Below are positions 43,657-50,755 of a stretch of 64,000 nt of DNA, in pieces. The position numbers were made by a program, and so were the translations under genes. The notes under the pieces are model-generated. The model was not told the origin of the DNA and ran no database searches. It was given only the letters and a program-made list of their open reading frames with translations. The stretch is taken from assembly GCA_016235425.1 (NCBI GenBank), contig JACRLC010000091.1, positions 62,001-126,000 on the forward strand, in the 5' to 3' direction. Origin of the DNA: Chloroflexota bacterium (lineage in GTDB: Bacteria > Chloroflexota > Anaerolineae > Anaerolineales > Villigracilaceae). Each line of letters begins with the position of its first letter. The first letter of the stretch is position 1.

Positions 43657-44772
43657 ATGAACAAGAAGCTTCGGATTGCAGTAATTTTCGGTGGTCGTTC
43701 GGGCGAACATGACGTTTCGCTTATGTCTGCGCGCTCGGTGCTGAATGTGCTCGACCCCGAAAAATACGAAGTGACCCAGGTTGGCATCACACTCGATGGC
43801 GAGTGGCTGCACGGTGAAGATACGATTGCCGCGTTTGAAAAAGGAAACTTTAGCCAACTCAATCATGTTGTCCTTCCGAGCGAGCCTTCGCATTCTGCAC
43901 TGTACGTGTTACGCAACAGGAAGAATGGCGAAGTCCTCGAAAAACTTGCAGACGTTGACGTTTTCTTCCCCGTCCTTCACGGCCCCTTTGGTGAAGATGG
44001 GACCATTCAAGGCCTGTTTGAAATGGCGGACGTTGCCTACGTGGGCGCGGGCGTGGTCGGTTCGGCAGTCGGCATGGACAAGGGCATCTTCAAGGATGTG
44101 ATGCGCGCCAACAACATCCCGATTGTGGAGTCGCTTTTGGTCTCGCGGGGTGAGATCGAAAAAGATATGAACGCGGTGATTGAAAAGGCCGAAAAGTTGG
44201 GCGCGTATCCGATGTTTGCAAAGCCTGTCAACCTTGGCTCATCGGTTGGGATCACCAAATGCAATTCGCGCTCCGATCTGGGCGAAGGCCTGATGGAAGC
44301 CATGCGCTATGACCGCCGTGTGCTCATCGAACGCGGCGCTGTGAATGCGCGCGAGGTCGAGGTCAGCGTGCTGGGCAATGAACATCCCGAGGCTTCAGTT
44401 TGCGGTGAAGTTCTGCCAAGCCGCGAGTTTTATTCGTATGAATCCAAATACATTGACGGCACGTCGGGTTTGCTCATCCCCGCGCAACTGCCCGTTGAAG
44501 TGAGCGAGAAAATCCGTGAGTACGCGGTGAGCGCCTACAAGGCCATTGATTGCGCCGGCATGGCACGCGCCGATTTCTTCGTCGAAAGAGACACGAACAG
44601 GATCTTCCTGAACGAGTTGAATACCCTGCCTGGCTTCACGTCCATCAGCATGTATCCCAAACTCTGGGAAGCCAGCGGGCTGCCTTATGCAAAATTGGTT
44701 GACCGTTTGATCGAACTGGCGCTCGAGCGCAAAGCCGAACGCGACCGCACGGAGCACAAGAGAAGCGCATGA
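43657..44772 (+). CDS. ddl: D-alanine-D-alanine ligase
   Basis: A 371-residue ATP-grasp ligase. N-terminal IAVIFGGRSGEHDVSLMSARSV; VFFPVLHGPFGEDGTIQGLFEMADVAYVG near 105-135; central MFAKPVNLGSSVGITKC near 185; YDRRVLIERGAVNAREVEVSVLGN near 225; C-terminal YKAIDCAGMARADFFVE and FLNELNTLPGFTSISMYPKLWEASG. It makes the D-Ala-D-Ala dipeptide used by MurF. YDRRVLIE rather than a tyrosine-bearing omega loop is seen; specificity for D-Ala is taken from context. ATGA overlap with ftsQ. Confidence 0.95.
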   Translation: MNKKLRIAVIFGGRSGEHDVSLMSARSVLNVLDPEKYEVTQVGITLDGEWLHGEDTIAAFEKGNFSQLNHVVLPSEPSHSALYVLRNRKNGEVLEKLADVDVFFPVLHGPFGEDGTIQGLFEMADVAYVGAGVVGSAVGMDKGIFKDVMRANNIPIVESLLVSRGEIEKDMNAVIEKAEKLGAYPMFAKPVNLGSSVGITKCNSRSDLGEGLMEAMRYDRRVLIERGAVNAREVEVSVLGNEHPEASVCGEVLPSREFYSYESKYIDGTSGLLIPAQLPVEVSEKIREYAVSAYKAIDCAGMARADFFVERDTNRIFLNELNTLPGFTSISMYPKLWEASGLPYAKLVDRLIELALERKAERDRTEHKRSA

Positions 44773-45761
44773 CCGAAAAAAGCGACCTCTCACGCGCCGA
44801 AGCTGTCCGCAAGCGGCGCGCGCAACAGAATACGAAACGCCTCAAGCAGGCCACTGAGCGCGCGTACAAGCCCACGCCCACGGTCACTTCGCGGAGCAGG
44901 AACTACGTCGCGAATAAATACAAGCGCTCATCCAATCAGCGCCGTTACAACATCGCGCTTGGCCTGCGCGACCTGCACCTTCACAGGCCGACGATCCACC
45001 TTCCGCATCTGCGCGCCGGATGGAGAACCGCGTCACTTCTCCTGACCTTTGTGCTGGCCGCGGCCATCTATTTAGCGTGGACTCTCCCCTACTTCCACGC
45101 GACGTGGGCGACGGTGATCGGCAATAACCGCCTGACCGCAGACGAGATCAACGCAGTGCTCGGCGTCGCGGGCCAGTCCATTTTCACGATCCAGCCAGAT
45201 GAAGTGGAAACCCGCCTGCGATTGAATTACCCCGAATTGTCTTCGGCGGAGGTAAAGGTCTATTTGCCGAACCATGTTTACGTCACGGTAACAGAGCGGA
45301 CTCCCGTCATTTTGTGGCAACAAGGCGAAGGCTACACGTGGATCGATTCAACGGGAGTCGCTTTTCGTCCGCGCGGAGTCGTGACCGGAATGGTTCCCGT
45401 CGTTGGGCTGGCGAATCCGCCCGCGGGCATTGCTTTGCTGGATGACCCATTCAGTCCGCCGCCCTACATCTCCCAGGAGATGGTGGAAGCGATCCTCGTG
45501 CTGGCTCCCAACGTGCCCGAGGGCGTGATGATGATGTATGACCCGCGCAACGGTCTCGGCTGGAACGACAGCCGCGGCTGGCGGGCCTTCTTTGGCGCAG
45601 ACTCAAAGGACATGGCATTGAAGGTGCGCGTGTACCAGTCGCTTGTGGATTCGCTCATGGCGCGTGGACTGTATCCCGCGTTTATCAGCGTCGCGTATGC
45701 AGATGCACCGTATTATCGAATGGCGCGGCCGCTCAACGAAGCGAATGATGTTGGTGAATAG
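44769..45761 (+). CDS. ftsQ: Cell division protein FtsQ (POTRA domain)
   Basis: A 330-residue bitopic protein. A long, strongly basic cytoplasmic N-terminus (about 1-78; RKRRAQQNTKRLKQATERAY) is followed by a membrane helix (about 79-100, TASLLLTFVLAAAIYLAW). The POTRA domain follows at about 105-180 (VIGNNRLTADEINAVLGVAG, then IFTIQPDEVETRL), with the FtsQ beta domain after it (VTVTERTPVILWQQGEGYTWID). It links FtsL/B-type proteins to the divisome on the outer side of the membrane. It overlaps ddl by 4 bp and ends 1 bp before the ftsA start. Confidence 0.9.
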   Translation: MTEKSDLSRAEAVRKRRAQQNTKRLKQATERAYKPTPTVTSRSRNYVANKYKRSSNQRRYNIALGLRDLHLHRPTIHLPHLRAGWRTASLLLTFVLAAAIYLAWTLPYFHATWATVIGNNRLTADEINAVLGVAGQSIFTIQPDEVETRLRLNYPELSSAEVKVYLPNHVYVTVTERTPVILWQQGEGYTWIDSTGVAFRPRGVVTGMVPVVGLANPPAGIALLDDPFSPPPYISQEMVEAILVLAPNVPEGVMMMYDPRNGLGWNDSRGWRAFFGADSKDMALKVRVYQSLVDSLMARGLYPAFISVAYADAPYYRMARPLNEANDVGE

Positions 45762-45762
45762 T

Positions 45763-47010
45763 ATGGATGAAATTGTCGTTGGCATAGACGTTGGCACTAC
45801 AAAGGTCTGCACCCTCGTCGGGCGTGTGGAGGACGAAAAGTCCATCCGCATTCTCGGCGTGGGCATCGAGCCGTCCGATGGGATCCGCAAGGGCATCATC
45901 GTGGACCTGGGCGCAGCTTCGCAGGCCATTGCGCGCTCGGTGGAAAAAGCCGAACAAACTTCGGGACTTGAGATTACCACTGCAATGGTCAGCCTAGCGG
46001 GCGCGCACGTTTCGTCCGTGAACAGCCGCGGCGCGGCGGGTGTGCCAAACGGCATCATTGACGCAATTGACGTGGCACGCGCACTCGAGCAGGCCCAGGC
46101 CGTCGCCATTCCGCACGACCGCGAGATCATACACGTCGTCCAACGCGGATTCAACGTGGACGGGCAGGATGGCATCCGCACGCCGGTTGGGATGCACGGC
46201 TTCAAACTCGAAGTGGAGACCCACATCATCACAGCCTCGGCCGCGACGGTGGACAACCTGCGTCAATGCGTGGGCGCGGCGGGTGTGGAGATTCAACAGT
46301 TCGTTTTGAACCCGCTTGCTTCTGCCGAAGTTGTCCTGACCGAGCAGGAACGCGAGATGGGCGTCGCAGTCTGCGACATCGGCGGCGGCACAACCGATTT
46401 GGCAATCTACGTGGACGGCGATGTGTGGCACACAATGGTGCTCGCGGTCGGCGGCAATCACATCACACAGGATATTGCTCACGGCCTGCGGCTTCCCGTC
46501 TCTCAGGCGGAGGAAGTGAAAAAGCAACAGGGCCATGCCATTCGGTCCGAAGTTGGAAGCGAGGAATACTTCGCGATCCGTCCTTTCGGAGAAGACCACG
46601 ATGTCCAAATCAACCGCCAGGACCTCGCGCACATCATCGAAGCGCGTACCGCAGAGACCTTCAACCTGATCCTGCAGGAGATCAAACGCTCCGGCTATGA
46701 CGGCCTCCTCCCTGCCGGCGTGGTGTTGACAGGCGGCACGTCTGCCTTGCCCGGAATTAAACGAGTCGCATCTGAAGTGTTAGGGTTGCCGGTGAGAACG
46801 GCGCAGCCAGAAAATCTCACGGGCTTGATAGACAAACTCAACTCACCCGCGTATTCAACAAGCGTTGGGCTATTGCGCTGGGCCGTGTCCATGCACGAAC
46901 ATGACCTTGCGTTTGCAGGCGGTGGCCGCAGACAGCGACGCCGTTCGAAAGGAGAGAGCACTATGAATTTTGATGCGATCAAGAATTGGATAAAAAGATT
47001 ATTACCGTAA
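45763..47010 (+). CDS. ftsA: Cell division protein FtsA
   Basis: A 415-residue actin-like protein. The start MDEIVVGIDVGTTKVCTLVG at 45763 is chosen from family alignment; in-frame ATGs upstream lie in the ftsQ end. Phosphate-1 motif GIDVGTTK, ALVED-like region near 100-130, phosphate-2 CDIGGGTTDLAIY near 205, GGNHITQDIAHGLRLP, and adenosine motif VVLTGGTSALPGI near 320. The C-terminal amphipathic helix (FDAIKNWIKRLLP) is the membrane anchor. It tethers FtsZ filaments to the membrane. Confidence 0.95.
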   Translation: MDEIVVGIDVGTTKVCTLVGRVEDEKSIRILGVGIEPSDGIRKGIIVDLGAASQAIARSVEKAEQTSGLEITTAMVSLAGAHVSSVNSRGAAGVPNGIIDAIDVARALEQAQAVAIPHDREIIHVVQRGFNVDGQDGIRTPVGMHGFKLEVETHIITASAATVDNLRQCVGAAGVEIQQFVLNPLASAEVVLTEQEREMGVAVCDIGGGTTDLAIYVDGDVWHTMVLAVGGNHITQDIAHGLRLPVSQAEEVKKQQGHAIRSEVGSEEYFAIRPFGEDHDVQINRQDLAHIIEARTAETFNLILQEIKRSGYDGLLPAGVVLTGGTSALPGIKRVASEVLGLPVRTAQPENLTGLIDKLNSPAYSTSVGLLRWAVSMHEHDLAFAGGGRRQRRRSKGESTMNFDAIKNWIKRLLP

Positions 47011-47017
47011 GCCTCTG

Positions 47018-47161
47018 TTGGTCGAGTAGGGCTGAGTGCTCTTCTCAGCCTGTATCGAGACCAACAAGTAACATGCAAACTTGAAATGAAGAGTAAGCAT
47101 GTTATCGGTGGTCTCCTCGATACGCTCCTCGCAGAGAACGCTCGTCGCTACTCGACCACCA
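47018..47161. repeat. Two opposite hairpin-repeat units between ftsA and ftsZ
   Basis: Unit A (47018-47065) runs from ttggtcgagtagggctgag to tgtatcgagaccaa. Unit B (47107-47161) runs from ggtggtctcctcgatacgct to ctactcgaccacc, in the opposite orientation. Unit A is a close reverse-complement match of the unit nested at 40789-40833. The remaining gap up to 47255 has no gene; a small hairpin ggcaa/ttgcc at 47230-47245 lies just before the ftsZ RBS. Confidence 0.7.
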
Positions 47162-47255
47162 GCAGTGACAAGATTCACAAAGAATCTCTCTCCAACCCTT
47201 TTAAAAATCGTCATTCTCGTTTAAGATTGGCAACATTCCTTGCCAGGAGGAACAC

Positions 47256-48416
47256 ATGGACTCGAACAAAAGACATCTGCAAGCAACAGAAGCCTTCGCC
47301 CGCATCAAAGTGATCGGTGTCGGCGGCGGCGGACAGAACGCTGTCAACCGCATGATGGAAGAAGGCATTCAAGGCGTCGAATTTATCGCATGCAATACCG
47401 ACGCCCAGGCCCTCCAACTCTCGAAGGCCCCCGTGCGCGTACGCCTCGGTGACAAACTCACACGCGGCCTCGGCGCCGGCGGCGATCCCGAGATCGGACG
47501 CAAAGCCGCGGAAGAATCTTCAGACGAACTCTACAACGTGCTCAAAGGCGCGGACATGGTCTTCGTCACTGCGGGCATGGGCGGCGGAACAGGCACAGGC
47601 GCGGCCCCTGTCGTTTCACAGGTCGCGAAAGAGTGCAGTGCGCTCACGATCGGTGTTGTCACTCGCCCCTTCACGTTCGAGGGCGGCAGGCGCTCGCAAG
47701 CCGCCGAAGCAGGTATCAGCAAAATGAAAGAGCACGCGCACACGCTCATTTCAATTCCGCACGACCGCCTGCTCCAGCTTGCGGATAAAAAGTCCAGCCT
47801 GCAAGACGCCTTCCGCATGGCCGATGAAGTTCTTCACCAGGGCATTCAAGGCATCTCCGAACTCATCACCATCCCCGGCCTCATCAACCTCGACTTCGCC
47901 GACGTACGCGCGATCATGTCCGAAGGCGGCGCAGCGCTCATGGCAGTCGGCCGCGGCTCAGGCGATGAACGCGCCAAGCAGGCCGCCGAACAGGCCATCT
48001 CGAGCCAACTGCTCGACATCACCATTGACGGCGCACGCGGCGTTCTTTTCAACGTGACCGGCGGCTCGAACCTGACCCTCTTCGAGGTCAACCAGGCCGC
48101 GGCCATCATCCGCGAGACCGCGCATCCCGATGTCAACATGATCTTCGGCGCGGTGATCGATCCCGAAATGGGCGACGAAATCCGCGTGACGGTCATTGCG
48201 ACCGGGTTCGAACGGAGCGGAGTCCCGCGGCGCGCCCTCGAACGCCTCCCGCGGACCGAGAAACCTGCTCCCGCTTCGATGCCCTTCATCCGCCCGACAG
48301 AATCCGTCAGCGTGGGCGTGGAAAGAAGCGGTGGCGAAACCAAGTCCGCGGCTTCCAATCCCACCATCAACAGCGACGACCTGGACATCCCGACGTTTTT
48401 GAGAAATCGCAGATAG
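47256..48416 (+). CDS. ftsZ: Cell division GTPase FtsZ
   Basis: A 386-residue tubulin-like GTPase with a strong AGGAGG (47246-47252). [21 protein letters not shown] near 20, CNTDAQAL near 50, tubulin signature GGGTGTG at residues 109-115, [18 protein letters not shown] (T5/T6 region), [22 protein letters not shown] near 215. A variable linker is followed by the conserved C-terminal peptide [11 protein letters not shown] that binds FtsA. It forms the cytoplasmic Z ring. It is the last gene of the cluster, followed by a strong terminator and a second long inverted repeat. Confidence 0.97.
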   Translation: MDSNKRHLQATEAFARIKVIGVGGGGQNAVNRMMEEGIQGVEFIACNTDAQALQLSKAPVRVRLGDKLTRGLGAGGDPEIGRKAAEESSDELYNVLKGADMVFVTAGMGGGTGTGAAPVVSQVAKECSALTIGVVTRPFTFEGGRRSQAAEAGISKMKEHAHTLISIPHDRLLQLADKKSSLQDAFRMADEVLHQGIQGISELITIPGLINLDFADVRAIMSEGGAALMAVGRGSGDERAKQAAEQAISSQLLDITIDGARGVLFNVTGGSNLTLFEVNQAAAIIRETAHPDVNMIFGAVIDPEMGDEIRVTVIATGFERSGVPRRALERLPRTEKPAPASMPFIRPTESVSVGVERSGGETKSAASNPTINSDDLDIPTFLRNRR

Positions 48417-48423
48417 CAAGATC

Positions 48424-48495
48424 AGACCCTAAAGGTTTTGCGAAGCACCCCCGAAGTGAAACGGAGGGGGCGGAAACCTTTAGGGTCTTTTTATT
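48424..48495 (+). terminator. Terminator of the dcw cluster
   Basis: Outer stem agaccctaaaggttt (48424-48438) with aaacctttagggtct (48474-48488), inner stem caccccc/gaggggg type, followed by tttttatttt. Confidence 0.9.
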
Positions 48496-48497
48496 TT

Positions 48498-48609
48498 GGG
48501 TGCGTTTCAAATGAGTTGAAGGGAAGAACGTCCCGAAGGTTTTCTCAAGAGATTTTGGCCGTTTTTTAAACCTTCGGGACGATTGTTTCAACTGAAATGA
48601 AACACACCC
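48498..48609. repeat. Long inverted repeat after the ftsZ terminator
   Basis: A 112-bp imperfect palindrome. Outer arms gggtgcgtttca and tgaaacacaccc, next ttgaa/ttcaa, inner arms cgtcccgaaggttt (48529-48542) and aaaccttcgggacg (48568-48581), perfect over 14 bp. aaccttcgggacg recurs at 63555-63567. The 48417-48736 gap otherwise shows nothing except the terminator and a weak -10 (TAAAAT, 48724-48729). Confidence 0.7.
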
Positions 48610-48736
48610 TTTTATTTTCCGTGCGCGGGTGCGTCGCACCTGACTAAACGAGACAAACTCCATCGGCAAGAATCAACCGCCCGAATGACATTATCCAGCC
48701 CGTTTGGTGCGGCGCACTTATGCTAAAATACAACCA

Positions 48737-49156
48737 ATGAAAGCTGCCCTCCCCAAACCCGAACACCATTCCTACTTAGTCCATCGCAAGCAAGTGGCGA
48801 CTCAGGTCTTTCTGCCAATCATCGTGGCGGGACTGTTGATGATTGGCGCAATCGTTCTCGTCAGCGTCGCAGCCTTCCGCAATGGAGGTGACGCGGGCCG
48901 CTGGGCGGCGGTTTCAACCATCTGGATCATCCTCCCCGTCATGCTTGCAGGGATCGTTTTTCTGGCATTATTGATCGGCCTTATTTACCTGATCGCCCGC
49001 CTGCTTGGCATCCTCCCCGTCTACACAGGCATGGCACAGGATTACGTCTACAAGGCTCGCGGCTGCATCATCCGCGCCGCGGACATGGTCGTAAAACCGA
49101 TCATCGGTCTCGAAGTTTTCATCGAAAACGTCAGGGCATTTTTTGGAAGGATATAA
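48737..49156 (+). CDS. Small membrane protein with two membrane helices
   Basis: A 139-residue protein, not recognised. Two hydrophobic helices are visible (about 27-50, VFLPIIVAGLLMIGAIVLVS; and about 68-97, WIILPVMLAGIVFLALLIGL). An amphipathic C-terminal region follows (RAADMVVKPIIGLEVFIENV). TAAAAT (48724-48729) ends 7 bp before the ATG, suggesting a leaderless or near-leaderless message. The next gene starts 3 bp after the stop, so the two form a unit of small membrane proteins. Confidence 0.7.
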   Translation: MKAALPKPEHHSYLVHRKQVATQVFLPIIVAGLLMIGAIVLVSVAAFRNGGDAGRWAAVSTIWIILPVMLAGIVFLALLIGLIYLIARLLGILPVYTGMAQDYVYKARGCIIRAADMVVKPIIGLEVFIENVRAFFGRI

Positions 49157-49159
49157 CCC

Positions 49160-49357
49160 ATGCAAAACAAAGGACGAATTATTTTAGGCGGCGCGTTGCT
49201 CGGCGCGGTGACAGGTCTCATCGCCGCATTGCTCCTCACCCGCCGCGCGGAGAAAAACGAAACCTCAACCGCCCTCACCGCAGGCGAGGGACTCAAACTC
49301 GGCGTGCTGGTATTCGGATTATTGAGGGCGATTGCGAGTTTGGGGGATGAGAAGTGA
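49160..49357 (+). CDS. Small single-helix membrane protein
   Basis: A 65-residue protein with one N-terminal membrane helix (IILGGALLGAVTGLIAALLL) followed by RRAEKNETSTALTAGEGLKL and a second hydrophobic stretch (GVLVFGLLRAIASLG). The glycine-rich helix resembles the YtxH/gas-vesicle-like small membrane proteins, but this is weak. The 3' part (from 49231) is duplicated at 49950-50076, behind the DUF4160/DUF2442 pair. Its stop overlaps the DUF4160 start (GTGA). Confidence 0.65.
   Translation: MQNKGRIILGGALLGAVTGLIAALLLTRRAEKNETSTALTAGEGLKLGVLVFGLLRAIASLGDEK
49231..49314 (+). repeat. Direct repeat, left copy (84 bp perfect)
   Basis: Bases 49231-49314 are identical to 49950-50033. Beyond 49314 the two copies diverge at the DNA level but encode almost the same end (LLRAIASLGDEK versus LLRAIASLGDDK). 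Together they bracket the DUF4160/DUF2442 pair. Confidence 0.92.
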
Positions 49358-49623
49358 GTCCTGTCGTTTTCAGGGAAGGAGAATTTGTATTCTGGTTTCA
49401 TAGTTACGATGTCTTGCATGAAAACCGGGCCAGCATCCATGTTGGCAAGGGTTCGCAAAACGATGCAAGCGATGCTAAAATCTGGCTGGAGCCGCAGATC
49501 CAAATTGGGCGGGCTGGACGTACGCTAAGTCGCAGTGAATTGAATGTTGTGGTCGGAATTGTCGAAAGAAATCTTGATCGGTTGCAGGAGGCCTGGAATG
49601 TCCACAAAAGCAAAGCAAAGTGA
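49354..49623 (+). CDS. DUF4160 protein
   Basis: An 89-residue protein starting with GTG in the stop of the previous gene: MSPVVFREGEFVFWFHSYD, then HVGKGSQNDASDAKIWLEPQ (the K-x-WLEP element) and VVGIVERNLDRLQEAWNVH. These are features of DUF4160. Family knowledge: DUF4160 genes are often next to DUF2442 genes. A toxin-antitoxin or mobile-module role has been suspected but is not proven here. It overlaps the DUF2442 gene by 26 bp, so the two are co-translated. Confidence 0.8.
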   Translation: MSPVVFREGEFVFWFHSYDVLHENRASIHVGKGSQNDASDAKIWLEPQIQIGRAGRTLSRSELNVVVGIVERNLDRLQEAWNVHKSKAK

Positions 49624-49939
49624 GCAAACGGAAAAGTGGTACGACATTGCGTATCCTGCCTCAGCTTATACATTTCCGCGTGAGGCTCTCCTTCACCGCG
49701 TGCGCTTTGACAAGGATTATATGCACCTCGAGTTGACTGATGGGCGGATGCTCTCCGTTCCGCTCTCCTGGATCCCAACCTTGCACAACGCCGCCCCTGA
49801 AGAGCGTGAAAAATATGAAATCAGCCAGGACCGCAAGATGATCATCTGGAACCCGGACAAGTGCTCGATTAACGATGAAGTTCGGATTGAGGATTATCTT
49901 GTCAGTCGTCCAACTAATGAATCTGAAGAGCAGGAATGA
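49598..49939 (+). CDS. DUF2442 protein
   Basis: A 113-residue protein; ATG 49598 has GGAGG 5-9 nt upstream. The DUF2442 core is VRFDKDYMHLELTDGRMLSVPLSWIPTLHNA (about 36-66) followed by REKYEISQDRKMIIWNPD and EDYLVSRP. Family knowledge: small DNA-binding-like or partner proteins encoded beside DUF4160. It overlaps the DUF4160 gene. The stop (49937-49939) is followed 10 bp later by the second copy of the flanking gene end. Confidence 0.8.
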   Translation: MSTKAKQSEQTEKWYDIAYPASAYTFPREALLHRVRFDKDYMHLELTDGRMLSVPLSWIPTLHNAAPEEREKYEISQDRKMIIWNPDKCSINDEVRIEDYLVSRPTNESEEQE

Positions 49940-49947
49940 TCGCGGGT

Positions 49948-50076
49948 ATGCTCCTCACCCGCCGCGCGGAGAAAAACGAAACCTCAACCGCCCTCACCGC
50001 AGGCGAGGGACTCAAACTCGGCGTGCTGGTATTTGGGCTGTTGAGGGCGATTGCTTCACTGGGTGACGATAAATAA
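49948..50076 (+). pseudogene. Truncated second copy of the small membrane protein gene
   Basis: An ATG at 49948 opens 42 codons that match the last 39 residues of the 49160 gene (LLTRRAEKNETSTALTAGEG and onward), ending GDDK. The N-terminal membrane helix is missing. Bases 49950-50033 are identical to 49231-49314; the following bases differ mainly at synonymous positions. It is either the displaced end of the original gene or the remnant of a tandem paralogue. Confidence 0.75.
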
Positions 50077-50100
50077 ACAATGGCTCAAATCAAAGTTGAT

Positions 50101-50129
50101 GACCGAGGTTTCACGCCTCGGTCTTTTTT
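50101..50129 (+). terminator. Rho-independent terminator
   Basis: Stem gaccgagg (50101-50108) with cctcggtc (50116-50123) and six T. Confidence 0.88.
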
Positions 50130-50142
50130 GTAGGAGAAATTC

Positions 50143-50347
50143 ATGACCGCGAATCCAATCGTCTGGTGGGAACTGGCAGCTCACGACGCCGAAAAGACCG
50201 TCCAGTTTTTTCGCGATGTGTTCGATTGGCGGATTGACTTCGATGAAAAGCTCATTTGGCGGAGGCGTTGCAGTGCAGGCCCCAAACCCTGGTGTCTGGA
50301 TAAGCCATTATTACCATAATCTACGGAAGACCCGTCCAGGGACATGA
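50143..50347 (+). pseudogene. VOC/glyoxalase-family gene remnant with deletion and frameshift
   Basis: From an ATG at 50143 (aggag 10 bp upstream) the reading begins MTANPIVWWELAAHDAEKTV and continues QFFRDVFDWRIDFDEK, a typical VOC-family N-terminus. The frame then leaves the family and stops at 50319. In the +1 frame from 50249, SSFGGGVAVQAPNPGVWISH resumes the family pattern and stops at 50347. The middle and C-terminal parts are missing, so the gene is broken. The following 50348-50596 stretch shows no recognisable gene. Confidence 0.6.
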
Positions 50348-50596
50348 CATAAATCCTATTTACACGTGGTTCAGTTTTTGTATTATCATATATACAGACA
50401 ATTTTGCTCCTGTTTTGTGGATATTGCCATCGCAGGTGGACAGCCGCAAATGGCTCAACCAAATGATAGAAGCTCTCGCTCACCGGGAGAGGAAGTTGGG
50501 AGAAGGAAAAGGCTGCAAACTTTTAGCAATTAATAAGGAGCTGCGATTGCTAAATATAAACGGACGTTCGCGGTTGAATAGAAGGCGGTGTCAGGT

Positions 50597-50755
50597 ATGA
50601 ACCCGAAGAATGCACTTCGCTACACATGGCAACCTTATGTCGTGGTCATAGCCCTTATCGCCGTGGCCGTTCAGTTCGGCGCGCTAGCCGTCTTGCGGAC
50701 CCAAAGCAGTGGAGGCGTTCTTGAGAATGGATCCCCAAATGATCCTGCAATCTGA
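50597..50755 (+). CDS. Short ORF with one membrane helix upstream of the kinase
   Basis: A 52-codon ORF (MNPKNALRYTWQPYVVVIAL, then a hydrophobic stretch to about residue 33). It overlaps the histidine kinase start in another frame. It may be a real small membrane peptide or the N-terminus of a former sensor gene that was fused out of frame. It has no recognised family. Confidence 0.35.
   Translation: MNPKNALRYTWQPYVVVIALIAVAVQFGALAVLRTQSSGGVLENGSPNDPAI

Noticed and set aside
45643-45762. Longer N-terminus of FtsA from within ftsQ
   Set aside because: MDEIVVGIDVGTTK at 45763 is the family start; the extension is an out-of-frame reading of ftsQ.
46266-46700. 144-codon ORF inside ftsA
   Set aside because: It is an arginine-rich out-of-frame reading of ftsA with no family match.
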